Below, in pieces: positions 35,962-46,855 of a DNA stretch of 64,000 nt. Within the stretch, counting starts at the first letter, position 1; every line of letters begins with the position of its first letter. The stretch spans positions 27,381,501-27,445,500 of the forward strand of contig NC_079881.1 of assembly GCF_029227915.1 (NCBI RefSeq), written 5' to 3'. Origin of the DNA: Hydractinia symbiolongicarpus. Taxonomy: Eukaryota > Cnidaria > Hydrozoa > Anthoathecata > Hydractiniidae. The notes below the pieces were generated by a model. The model searched no databases and had not been told where the DNA came from. It worked only from the letters and a program-made list of their open reading frames with translations. A program made the position numbers and the translations under genes.

Positions 35962-38900
35962 CGTTTTAGTGGTGAAAAAATAATTTAAAAAATCGTTCGG
36001 GAAATGAGTTTACTCCCTGGGTACTTTCTTTTTATACTTTTGACTATACGGGCTAAGCCCGGGATTTACGGGAAATAGCGGGTTTTTGTTTGCCGGCGAT
36101 TAAACGTTTTAATTCAGCGTCTGATCAAAAATGAAAACATTTTTGAAAACTACAAGTCTTATGCGTTTTAGTGGTGAAAAAATAATTTAAAAAATCGTTC
36201 TGGAAATGAGTTTACTCACAGGGTACTTTCTTTGTATACTTTTGACTATACGGGCCGAGTCTGGGATTTACAGGAAATCGCAGGTTTTCGTTTGCCGGCG
36301 ATTAAACTTCTTTTATTCAGCGTCTCATCAAAAATGAAAACATTTTTGAAAACTACAAGTCTCATGCGATTTAGGGGTGAAAAGATAATTTAAAAAATCG
36401 TTCGGGAAATGAGTTTACTCCCTGGGTACTTTCTTTTTATACTTTTGACTATACGGGCTAAGCCCGGGATTTACGGGAAATCGCAGGTTTTCGTTTGCCG
36501 GCGATTAAACTTCTTTTATTCAGCGTCTCATCAAAAATGAAAACATTTTTGAAAACTACAAGTCTCATGCGATTTAGTGGTGAAAAGATAATTTAAAAAA
36601 TCGTTCGGGAAATGAGTTTACTCCCTGGGTACTTTCTTTTTATACTTTTGACTATACGGGCTAAGCCCGGGATTTACGGGAAATCGCGGGTTTTCGTTTG
36701 CCGGCGATTAAACTTCTTTTATTCAGCGTCTCATCAAAAATGAAAACATTTTTGAAAACTACAAGTCTTATGCGTTTTAGTGGTGAAAAAATAATTTAAA
36801 AAATCGTTCTGGAAATGAGTTTACTCACAGGGTACTTTCTTTGTATACTTTTGACTATACCGGCCGAGTCTGGCATTTACAGGAAATCGCAGGTTTTCGT
36901 TTGCCGGCGATTAAACTTCTTTTATTTAGCGTCTCATTAAAAATGAAAACATTTTTGAAAACTACAAGTCTCATGCGATTTAGTGGTGAAAAGATAATTT
37001 AAAAAATCGTTCTGGAAATGAGTTTACTCACAGGGTACTTTCTTTGTATACATTCCACTATACGGGACAAGCCCGGGATTTACGGGAAATCGCGGGTTTT
37101 CGTTTGCCGGCGATTAAACCTCTTTCATTAAGCGTCTCATTAAAAATGAAAACATTTTTGAAAACTACGAGTCTCATACGTTCTAGTGGTGCAGAAATAA
37201 TTGGAAAAATCGTTCGGGAAATTAGTTTACTCATTGGGTACTTTCTTTATATACATTCAACTATACGTGCGAAGCCCGGGCTTTACGGGAAATCGCGGGT
37301 TTTCGTTTGCCGGCGATTAAACTTCTTTTACTGAGCGTCTCATCAAAAATGAAAACAAGTTTAAAAACTACAAGTCTCATGCGTTTTAGTGGTGAAAAAA
37401 TAATTTAAAAAATCGTTCGGGAAATGAGTTTACTCCCTGGGTACTTTTTTTTATACTTTTGACTATACGGGCTAAGCCCGGGATTTACGGGAAATCGCGG
37501 GTTTTCGTTTGCCGGCGATTAAACGTCTTTTATTCAGCGTCTCATCAAAAATGAAATATTTTTGAAAACTACAAGTCTTATGCGTTTTAGTGGTGAAAAA
37601 ATAATTTAAAAAATCGTTCGGGAAATGAGTTTACTCCCTGGGTACTTTCTTTTTATACTTTTGACTATACGGGCTAAGCCCGGGATTTACGGGAAATAGC
37701 GGGTTTTCGTTTGCCGGCGATTAAACGTTTTAATTCAGCGTCTCATCAAAAATGAAAACATTTTTGAAAACTACAAGTCTTATGCGTTTTAGTGGTGAAA
37801 AAATAATTTAAAAAATCGTTCTGGAAATGAGTTTACTCACAGGGTACTTTCTTTGTATACTTTTGACTATACGGGCCGAGTCTGGGATTTACAGGAAATC
37901 GCAGGTTTTCGTTTGCCGGCGATTAAACTTCTTTTATTCAGCGTCTCATCAAAAATGAAAACATTTTTGAAAACTACAAGTCTCATGCGATTTAGGGGTG
38001 AAAAGATAATTTAAAAAATCGTTCGGGAAATGAGTTTACTCCCTGGGTACTTTCTTTTTATACTTTTGACTATACGGGCTAAGCCCGGGATTTACGGGAA
38101 ATCGCAGGTTTTCGTTTGCCGGCGATTAAACTTCTTTTATTCAGCGTCTCATCAAAAATGAAAACATTTTTGAAAACTACAAGTCTCATGCGATTTAGTG
38201 GTGAAAAGATAATTTAAAAAATCGTTCGGGAAATGAGTTTACTCCCTGGGTACTTTCTTTTTATACTTTTGACTATACGGGCTAAGCCCGGGATTTACGG
38301 GAAATCGCGGGTTTTCGTTTGCCGGCGATTAAACTTCTTTTATTCAGCGTCTCATCAAAAATGAAAACATTTTTGAAAACTACAAGTCTTATGCGTTTTA
38401 GTGGTGAAAAAATAATTTAAAAAATCGTTCTGGAAATGAGTTTACTCACAGGGTACTTTCTTTGTATACTTTTGACTATACCGGCCGAGTCTGGCATTTA
38501 CAGGAAATCGCAGGTTTTCGTTTGCCGGCGATTAAACTTCTTTTATTTAGCGTCTCATTAAAAATGAAAACATTTTTGAAAACTACAAGTCTCATGCGAT
38601 TTAGTGGTGAAAAGATAATTTAAAAAATCGTTCTGGAAATGAGTTTACTCACAGGGTACTTTCTTTGTATACATTCCACTATACGGGACAAGCCCGGGAT
38701 TTACGGGAAATCGCGGGTTTTCGTTTGCCGGCGATTAAACCTCTTTCATTAAGCGTCTCATTAAAAATGAAAACATTTTTGAAAACTACGAGTCTCATAC
38801 GTTCTAGTGGTGCAGAAATAATTGGAAAAATCGTTCGGGAAATTAGTTTACTCATTGGGTACTTTCTTTATATACATTCAACTATACGTGCGAAGCCCGG

Positions 38901-39056
38901 GCTTTACGGGAAATCGCGGGTTTTCGTTTGCCGGCGATTAAACTTCTTTTACTGAGCGTCTCATCAAAAATGAAAACAAGTTTAAAAACTACAAGTCTCA
39001 TGCGTTTTAGTGGTGAAAAAATAATTTAAAAAATCGTTCGGGAAATGAGTTTACTC
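35962..39056 (+). repeat. 1621-bp 8-mer HOR, one full and one truncated copy
   Basis: Copy 1 is 35962-37582 and copy 2 starts at 37583 and loses identity at 39057. Shared rare variants are GAAATAGCGGG with TAAACGTTTTAATTC (about 36073 and 37694; a net one-base deletion), GCGATTTAGGGG (about 36367 and 37988) and CTATACCGGCCGAG (about 36857 and 38478). Copy 2 is interrupted where right-domain-type sequence begins. Confidence 0.85.
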
Positions 39057-39947
39057 GCTGGGTACTTTCTTTGTATACTTTTGACTATATGGGCCAAGCC
39101 CGGGATTTACGGGAAATCGCGGGTTTTCATTTGCCGGCGATTAAACTTCTTTTATTCAGCGTCTCATCAAAAATGAAAACATTTTTGAAAACTACAAGTC
39201 TTATGCGTTTTAGTGGTGAAAAAATAATTTAAAAAATCGTTCTGGAAATGAGTTTACTCACAGGGTACTTTCTTTGTATACTTTTGACTATACCGGCCGA
39301 GTCTGGCATTTACAGGAAATCGCAGGTTTTCGTTTGCCGGCGATTAAACTTCTTTTATTTAGCGTCTCATTAAAAATGAAAACATTTTTGAAAACTACAA
39401 GTCTCATGCGATTTAGTGGTGAAAAGATAATTTAAAAAATCGTTCTGGAAATGAGTTTACTCACAGGGTACTTTCTTTGTATACATTCCACTATACGGGA
39501 CAAGCCCGGGATTTACGGGAAATCGCGGGTTTTCGTTTGCCGGCGATTAAACCTCTTTCATTAAGCGTCTCATTAAAAATGAAAACATTTTTGAAAACTA
39601 CGAGTCTCATACGTTCTAGTGGTGCAGAAATAATTGGAAAAATCGTTCGGGAAATTAGTTTACTCATTGGGTACTTTCTTTATATACATTCAACTATACG
39701 TGCGAAGCCCGGGCTTTACGGGAAATCGCGGGTTTTCGTTTGCCGGCGATTAAACTTCTTTTACTGAGCGTCTCATCAAAAATGAAAACAAGTTTAAAAA
39801 CTACAAGTCTCATGCGTTTTAGTGGTGAAAAAATAATTTAAAAAATCGTTCGGGAAATGAGTTTACTCCCTGGGTACTTTTTTTTTATACTTTTGACTAT
39901 ACGGGCTAAGCCCGGGATTTACGGGAAATCGCGGGTTTTCGTTTGCC
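38324..39947 (+). repeat. 812-bp 4-mer duplication
   Basis: Copies are about 38324-39135 and 39136-39947, with order C-like, B, A', D. Both carry CTATACCGGCCGAG, TTTATTTAGCG, GTGCGAAGCC and GGGCTTTACGG. The junction is the unit ending with a right-domain-type segment at 39057-39129. Confidence 0.84.
39057..39129 (+). repeat. Patch of right-domain class E type in the left domain
   Basis: Diagnostic bases are G at 39057 (ACTCGCTGGG), T at 39090 (CTATATGGGCC) and A at 39129 (TTTTCATTTGCC). This combination otherwise occurs only in the right-hand 9-mers (near 48590, 51229, 53053 and 54878). The flanks are left-type D and C units. Confidence 0.85.
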
Positions 39948-41079
39948 GGCGATTAAACGTCTTTTATTCAGCGTCTCATCAAAAATGAAATATTTTTGAA
40001 AACTACAAGTCTTATGCGTTTTAGTGGTGAAAAAATAATTTAAAAAATCGTTCTGGAAATGAGTTTACTCACAGGGTACTTTCTCTGTATACTTTTGACT
40101 ATACGGGCCGAGTCTGGCATTTACGGGAAATAGCAGGTTTTCGTTTGCCGGCGATTAAACTTCTTTTATTCAGCGTCTCATCAAAAATGAAAACATTTTT
40201 GAAAACTACAAGTCTCATGCGATTTAGTGGTGAAAAGATAATTGGAAAAATCGTTCGGGAAATCAGTTTACTCATTGGGTACTTTCTTTATATACATTCA
40301 ACTATACGTGCCAAGCCCGGGATTTACGGGAAATCGCAGGTTTTCGTTTGCCGGCGATTAAACTTCTTTTATTCAGCGCCTCATCAAAAATGAAAACATT
40401 TTTGAAAACTACAAGTCTCATGCGATTTAGTGGTGAAAAGATAATTTAAAAAATCGTTCGGGAAATGAGTTTACTCCCTGGGTACTTTCTTTTTATACTT
40501 TTGACTATACGGGCTAAGCCCGGGATTTACGGGAAATCGCGGGTTTTCGTTTGCCGGCGATTAAACTTCTTTTATTTAGCGTCTCATCAAAAATGAAAAC
40601 ATTTTTGAAAACTACAAGTCTTATGCGTTTTAGTGGTGAAAAAATAATTTAAAAAATCGTTTTGGAAATGAGTTTACTCACAGGGTATTATCTTTGTATA
40701 CTTTTGACTATACGGGCCGAGTCTGGCATTTACGGGAAATCGCAGGTTTTCGTTTGCCGGCGATTAAACTTCTTTTACTGAGCGTCTCATCAAAAATGAA
40801 AACATTTTTGAAAACTACAAGTCTTATGCGTTTTAGCGGTGAAAAAATAATTTAAAAAATCGTTCGGGAAATGAGTTTACTCCCTGTGTACTTTTTTTGT
40901 ATACTTTTGACTATACAGGCCGAGTGTGGGATTTACGGGAAATCGCAGGTTTTCGTTTGCCGGCGATTAAACTTCTTTTATTCAGCGTCTCATCAAAAAT
41001 GAAAACATTTTTGAAAACTACAAGTCTCATGCGATTTAGTGGTGAAAAGATAATTTAAAAAATCGTTCGGGAAATGAGT
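39948..41079 (+). repeat. Mixed left-domain monomers
   Basis: Units are C, B/A' hybrid, B/D hybrid, C-like, G and B. Private variants include GAAATAGCAGG near 40129, CAGCGCCTCATC near 40374, TATTATCTTTG near 40687, TTTAGCGGTG near 40834 and GAGTGTGGG near 40923. Only satellite is present. Confidence 0.77.
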
Positions 41080-41174
41080 TTACTCATTGGGTACTTTCTT
41101 TATATACATTCAACTATACGTGCCAAGCCCGGGCTTTACGGGAAATCGCGGGTTTTCGTTTGCCGGCGATTAAA
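40972..41174 (+). repeat. Hybrid monomer B/D/A'
   Basis: The left part is B (TGCGATTTAG, GAAAAGATAA), the middle has TTCGGGAAATGAG as in D, and the right part is A' (CTCATTGGG, ACGTGCC, GGGCTTTACGG). The composite fits two exchanges, or one exchange involving an already hybrid unit. Confidence 0.76.
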
Positions 41175-42006
41175 CTTCTTTTACTGAGCGACTCATCAAA
41201 AATGAAAACAAGTTTAAAAACTACAAGTCTCATGCGTTTTAGTGGTGAAAAAATAATTTAAAAAATCGTTCGGGAAATGAGTTTACTCCCTGGGTACTTT
41301 GTTTTTATACTTTTGACTATACGGGCTAAGCCCGGGATTTACGGGAAATCGCGGGTTTTCGTTTGCCGGCGATTAAACTTCTTTTATTCAGCGTCTCATC
41401 AAAAATGAAATATTTTTGAAAACTACAAGTCTTATGCGTTTTAGTGGTGAAAAAATAATTTAAAAAATCGTTCTGGAAATGAATTTACTCACAGGGTACT
41501 TTCTTTGTATACTTTTGACTATACGGGCCGAGTCTGGCATTTACGGGAAATCGCAGGTTTTCGTTTGCCGGCGATTAAACTTCTTTTATTCAGCGTCTCA
41601 TCAAAAATGAAAACATTTTTGAAAACTACAAGTCTCATGCGATTTAGTGGTGAAAAGATAATTGGAAAAATCGTTCGGGAAATCAGTTTACTCATTGGGT
41701 ACTTTCTTTATATACATTCAACTATACGTGCCAAGCCCGGGATTTACGGGAAATCGCGGGTTTTCGTTTGCCGGCGATTAACTTTCTTTTACTAAGCGTC
41801 TCATCAAAAATGAAAACATTTTTGAAAACTACAAGTCTCATGCGTTTTAGTGGTGAAAAAATAATTTAAAAAATCGTTCGGGAAATGAGTTTACTCCCTG
41901 TGTACTTTCTTTGTATACTTTTGACTATACAGGCCGAGTCTGGGATTTACGGGAAATCGCAGGTTTTCGTTTGCCGGCGATTAAACTTCTTTTATTCAGC
42001 GTCTCA

Positions 42007-42028
42007 TCAAAAATGAAATCATTTTTGA
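42007..42028 (+). repeat. Extended A/T palindrome variant
   Basis: Arms TCAAAAATGA (42007-42016) and TCATTTTTGA (42019-42028) pair at all 10 positions with only two bases between them. The change is GAAATC in place of GAAAAC. The same variant is at 43224-43245, its copy in the 1217-bp duplication. Confidence 0.82.
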
Positions 42029-42999
42029 AAACTACAAGTCCCATGCGATTTAGTGGTGAAAAGATAATTTAAAAAATCGTTCTGGAAATGAGTTTACTCA
42101 CAGGGTACTTTCTTTGTATACATTCCACTATACGGGACAAGCCCGGGATTTACGGGAAATCGCAGGTTTTCGTTTGCCGGCGATTAAACCTCTTTCATTA
42201 AGCGTCTCATTAAAAATGAAAACATTTTTGAAAACTACGAGTCTCATACGTTCTAGTGGTGCAGAAATAATTAGAAAAATTGTTCGGGAAATCAGTTTAC
42301 TCATTGGGTACTTTCTTTATATACATTCAACTATACGTGCCAAGCCCGGGCTTTACGGGAAATCGCGGGTTTTCGTTTGCCGGCGATTAAACTTCTTTTA
42401 CTGAGCGACTCATCAAAAATGAAAACAAGTTTAAAAACTACAAGTCTCATGCGTTTTAGTGGTGAAAAAATAATTTAAAAAATCGTTCGGGAAATGAGTT
42501 TACTCCCTGGGTACTTTCTTTTTATACTTTTGACTATACGGGCTAAGCCCGGGATTTACGGGAAATCGCGGGTTTTCGTTTGCCGGCGATTAAACTTCTT
42601 TTATTCAGCGTCTCATCAAAAATGAAATATTTTTGAAAACTACAAGTCTTATGCGTTTTAGTGGTGAAAAAATAATTTAAAAAATCGTTCTGGAAATGAA
42701 TTTACTCACAGGGTACTTTCTTTGTATACTTTTGACTATACGGGCCGAGTCTGGCATTTACGGGAAATCGCAGGTTTTCGTTTGCCGGCGATTAAACTTC
42801 TTTTATTCAGCGTCTCATCAAAAATGAAAACATTTTTGAAAACTACAAGTCTCATGCGATTTAGTGGTGAAAAGATAATTGGAAAAATCGTTCGGGAAAT
42901 CAGTTTACTCATTGGGTACTTTCTTTATATACATTCAACTATACGTGCCAAGCCCGGGATTTACGGGAAATCGCGGATTTTCGTTTGCCGGCGATTAAA

Positions 43000-43202
43000 C
43001 TTCTTTTACTAAGCGTCTCATCAAAAATGAAAACATTTTTGAAAACTACAAGTCTCATGCGTTTTAGTGGTGAAAAAATAATTTAAAAAATCGTTCGGGA
43101 AATGAGTTTACTCCCTGTGTACTTTCTTTGTATACTTTTGACTATACAGGCCGAGTCTGGGATTTACGGGAAATCGCAGGTTTTCGTTTGCCGGCGATTA
43201 AA
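43000..43202 (+). repeat. Class G monomer (203 bp), representative
   Basis: Class G is marked by TTTACTAAGCG or TTTACTGAGCG at the start, CTCCCTGTGTAC, CTTTTGACTATACAGGCC and GAGTCTGGGATTTACGG with CGCAGG or CGAAGG. In the CGCAGG form the GC hairpin has T in the third position of the left arm and A in the matching position of the right arm, which restores a pair that class B lacks. G usually precedes B. It is absent from the right domain. Confidence 0.85.
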
Positions 43203-43327
43203 CTTCTTTTATTCAGCGTCTCATCAAAAATGAAATCATTTTTGAAAACTACAAGTCTCATGCGATTTAGTGGTGAAAAGATAATTTAAAAAATCGTTCT
43301 GGAAATGAGTTTACTCACAGGGTACTT

Positions 43328-43964
43328 TCTTTGTATACATTCGACTATACGGGACAAGCCCGGGATTTACGGGAAATCGCAGGTTTTCGTTTGCCGGCGA
43401 TTAAACCTCTTTCATTAAGCGTCTCATTAAAAATGAAAACATTTTTGAGAACTACAAGTCTCATTCGTTCTAGTGGTGCAGAAATAATTTGAAAAATCGT
43501 TCTGGAAATCAGTTTACTCCTTGGGTACTTACTTTATATACATTCAACTATACCGGCCAAGCCCGGGATTTACGGGAAATCGCGGGTTTTCGTTTGCCGG
43601 CGATTAAACTTCTTTTATTCAGCGTCTCATCAAAAATGAAAACAAGTTTAAAAACTACAAGTCTCATGCGTTTTAGTGGTGAAAAAATAATTTAAAAAAT
43701 CGTTCGGGAAATGCGTTTACTCCCTGGGTACTTTCTTTTTATACTTTTGACTATACGGGCTAAGCCCGGGATTTACGGGAAATCGCGGGTTTTCGTTTGC
43801 CGGCGATTAAACTTCTTTTATTCAGCGTCTCATCAAAAATGAAAACATTTTTGAAAACTACAAGTCTTATGCGTTTTAGTGGTGAAAAAATAATTTAAAA
43901 AATCGTTCTGGAATTGAGTTTACTCACAGGGTACTTTCTTTTTATACTTTTGACTATACGGGCT
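43328..43964 (+). repeat. Last typical left-domain monomers
   Basis: A, D and C-like units, with TACTTACTTTATATAC near 43527, GAAATGCG near 43709 and GGAATTGAG near 43912. GGAATTGAG recurs in both copies of the following 7-mer, suggesting a common source. Confidence 0.76.
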
Positions 43965-46855
43965 AAGCCCGGGATTTACGGGAAATCGCGGGTTTTCGTT
44001 TGCCGGCGATTAAACTTCTTTTATTCAGCGTCTCATCAAAAATGAAAACATTTTTGAAAACTACAAGTCTCATGCGATTTAGTGGTGAAAAGATAATTTA
44101 AAAAATCGTTCTGGAAATGAGTTTACTCACAGGGTACTTTCTTTGTATACATTCCACTATACGGGACAAGCCCGGGATTTACGGGAAATCGCGGGTTTTC
44201 GTTTGCCGGCGATTAAACTTCTTTTATTCAGCGTCTCATCAAAAATGAAAATTTTTTTGAAAACTACAAGTCTTATGCGTTTTAGTGGTGAAAAAATAAT
44301 TTGAAAAATCGTTCTGGAATTGAGTTTACTCACAGGGTACTTTCTTTGTATACTTTTGACTATACGGGCCGAGTCTGGCATTTACGGGAAATCGCAGGTT
44401 TTCGTTTGCCGGCAATTAAACTTCTTTTATTCAGCGTCTCATCGAAAATGAAAACATTTTTGAAAACTACAAGTCTCATGCGATTTAGTGGTGAAAAGAT
44501 AATTTAAAAAATCGTTCTGGAAATGAGTTTACTCACAGGGTACTTTCTTTGTCAACATTCCACTATACGGGACAAGCCCGGGATTTACGGGAAATCGCGG
44601 GTTTTCGTTTGCCGGCGATTAAACTTCTTTTATTCAGCGTCTCATCAAAAATGAAAAAATTTTTGAAAACTACAAGTCTTATGCGTTTTAGTGGTGAAAA
44701 AATAATTTAAAATATCGCTCTGGAAATGAGTATGCTCACAGGGTACATTCTTTGTATACATTCGACTATGCGGGCCAAGCCCGGGATTTGCGGGAAGTCG
44801 CGGGTTTTTGTTTGCCGGGGATTAAACCTCTTTCATGAAGCGTCTCATCAAAAATGAAAACATTTTTAAAAACTACAAGTCTCATGGGCTTTAGTGGTGA
44901 AATAATAATTTAAAAAATCGTTCGGGAAATGAGTTTACTCCCTGGGTACTTTCTTTGTATACTTTTGACTATATGGGCCAAGCCCGGGATTTACGGGAAA
45001 TCGCGGGTTTTCGTTTGCCGGCGATTAAACTTCTTTTATTCAGCCTCTCATCAAAAATGAAAACATTTTTGAAAACTACAAGTCTTATGCGTTTTAGTGG
45101 TAAAAAAATAATTTAAAAAATCGTTCTGGAAGTGAGTTTACTCACAGGGTACTTTCTTTTTATACATTGGACTATACGGGCCAAGCCCGGGATTTGCGGA
45201 AAATCGCGGGTTTTCGTTTGCCGGCGATTAAACCTCTTTCAATAAGCGTCTCATCAAAAATAAAAACATTTTTGAAAACTACAAGTGTTATGCGTTTTAG
45301 TGGTGAAAAAAAAATTTAAAAAATCGTTCGGGAAATGAGTTTACTCCTTGGGTACTTTCTTTGTATACTTTTGACTATACGGGCCAAGCCCGGGATTTAC
45401 GGGAAATCGCGGGTTTTCGTTTGCCGGCGATTAAACTTCTTTTATTCAGCGTCTCATCAAAAATGAAAACATTTTTGAAAACTACAAGTCTCATGCGATT
45501 TAGTGGTGAAAAGATAATTTAAAAAATCGTTCTGGAAATGAGTTTACTCACAGGGTACTTTCTTTGTATACATTCCACTATACGGGACAAGCCCGGGATT
45601 TACGGGAAATCGCGGGTTTTCGTTTGCCGGCGATTAAACTTCTTTTATTCAGCGTCTCATCAAAAATGAAAATTTTTTTGAAAACTACAAGTCTTATGCG
45701 TTTTAGTGGTGAAAAAATAATTTGAAAAATCGTTCTGGAATTGAGTTTACTCACAGGGTACTTTCTTTGTATACTTTTGACTATACGGGCCGAGTCTGGC
45801 ATTTACGGGAAATCGCAGGTTTTCGTTTGCCGGCAATTAAACTTCTTTTATTCAGCGTCTCATCGAAAATGAAAACATTTTTGAAAACTACAAGTCTCAT
45901 GCGATTTAGTGGTGAAAAGATAATTTAAAAAATCGTTCTGGAAATGAGTTTACTCACAGGGTACTTTCTTTGTCAACATTCCACTATACGGGACAAGCCC
46001 GGGATTTACGGGAAATCGCGGGTTTTCGTTTGCCGGCGATTAAACTTCTTTTATTCAGCGTCTCATCAAAAATGAAAAAATTTTTGAAAACTACAAGTCT
46101 TATGCGTTTTAGTGGTGAAAAAATAATTTAAAATATCGCTCTGGAAATGAGTATGCTCACAGGGTACATTCTTTGTATACATTCGACTATGCGGGCCAAG
46201 CCCGGGATTTGCGGGAAGTCGCGGGTTTTTGTTTGCCGGGGATTAAACCTCTTTCATGAAGCGTCTCATCAAAAATGAAAACATTTTTAAAAACTACAAG
46301 TCTCATGGGCTTTAGTGGTGAAATAATAATTTAAAAAATCGTTCGGGAAATGAGTTTACTCCCTGGGTACTTTCTTTGTATACTTTTGACTATATGGGCC
46401 AAGCCCGGGATTTACGGGAAATCGCGGGTTTTCGTTTGCCGGCGATTAAACTTCTTTTATTCAGCCTCTCATCAAAAATGAAAACATTTTTGAAAACTAC
46501 AAGTCTTATGCGTTTTAGTGGTAAAAAAATAATTTAAAAAATCGTTCTGGAAGTGAGTTTACTCACAGGGTACTTTCTTTTTATACATTGGACTATACGG
46601 GCCAAGCCCGGGATTTGCGGAAAATCGCGGGTTTTCGTTTGCCGGCGATTAAACCTCTTTCAATAAGCGTCTCATCAAAAATAAAAACATTTTTGAAAAC
46701 TACAAGTGTTATGCGTTTTAGTGGTGAAAAAAAAATTTAAAAAATCGTTCGGGAAATGAGTTTACTCCTTGGGTACTTTCTTTGTATACTTTTGACTATA
46801 CGGGCCAAGCCCGGGATTTACGGGAAATCGCGGGTTTTCGTTTGCCGGCGATTAA
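43965..46855 (+). repeat. 1421-bp 7-mer HOR, two nearly perfect copies, spanning the domain boundary
   Basis: Copies are 43965-45385 and 45386-46806, with identity running on to about 46855. Shared rare variants are GAAAATTTTTTTG (44246 and 45667), CCGGCAATTAAAC, CATCGAAAATG, TTTGTCAACATTCC, AAAATATCGCTC, GCCGGGGATTAAAC, GGTAAAAAAATAAT and GAAAAAAAAATTTAA. I noticed no difference in the parts compared. The first half of each copy is left-type (B, C-like); the second half is F and E type, so the transition between domains has itself been duplicated. Confidence 0.92.

Larger units (their letters stand above)
41080..43327 (+). repeat. 1217-bp 6-mer HOR, two tandem copies
   Basis: Copies are about 41080-42296 and 42297-43327. 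Shared variants are GAGCGACTCATC (about 41187 and 42404), GAAATGAATTTACTC (about 41477 and 42694), TTTACTAAGCG (about 41790 and 43007) and the extended A/T palindrome GAAATCATTTTTG (42015 and 43232). After the last the copies diverge: CATTCCAC goes on to A', CATTCGAC to A. Confidence 0.87.

Noticed and set aside
44157-44381. Reverse-strand 74-codon frame and its copy at 45578-45802
   Set aside because: Both are antisense of satellite units in the 1421-bp duplication; identical because the DNA was duplicated, not because a protein is conserved.
44755-44825. Boundary near 44.7 kb as a mobile-element insertion site
   Set aside because: The monomer phase continues unbroken, with no target-site duplication, terminal repeat or foreign sequence; the change is one of subfamily only.
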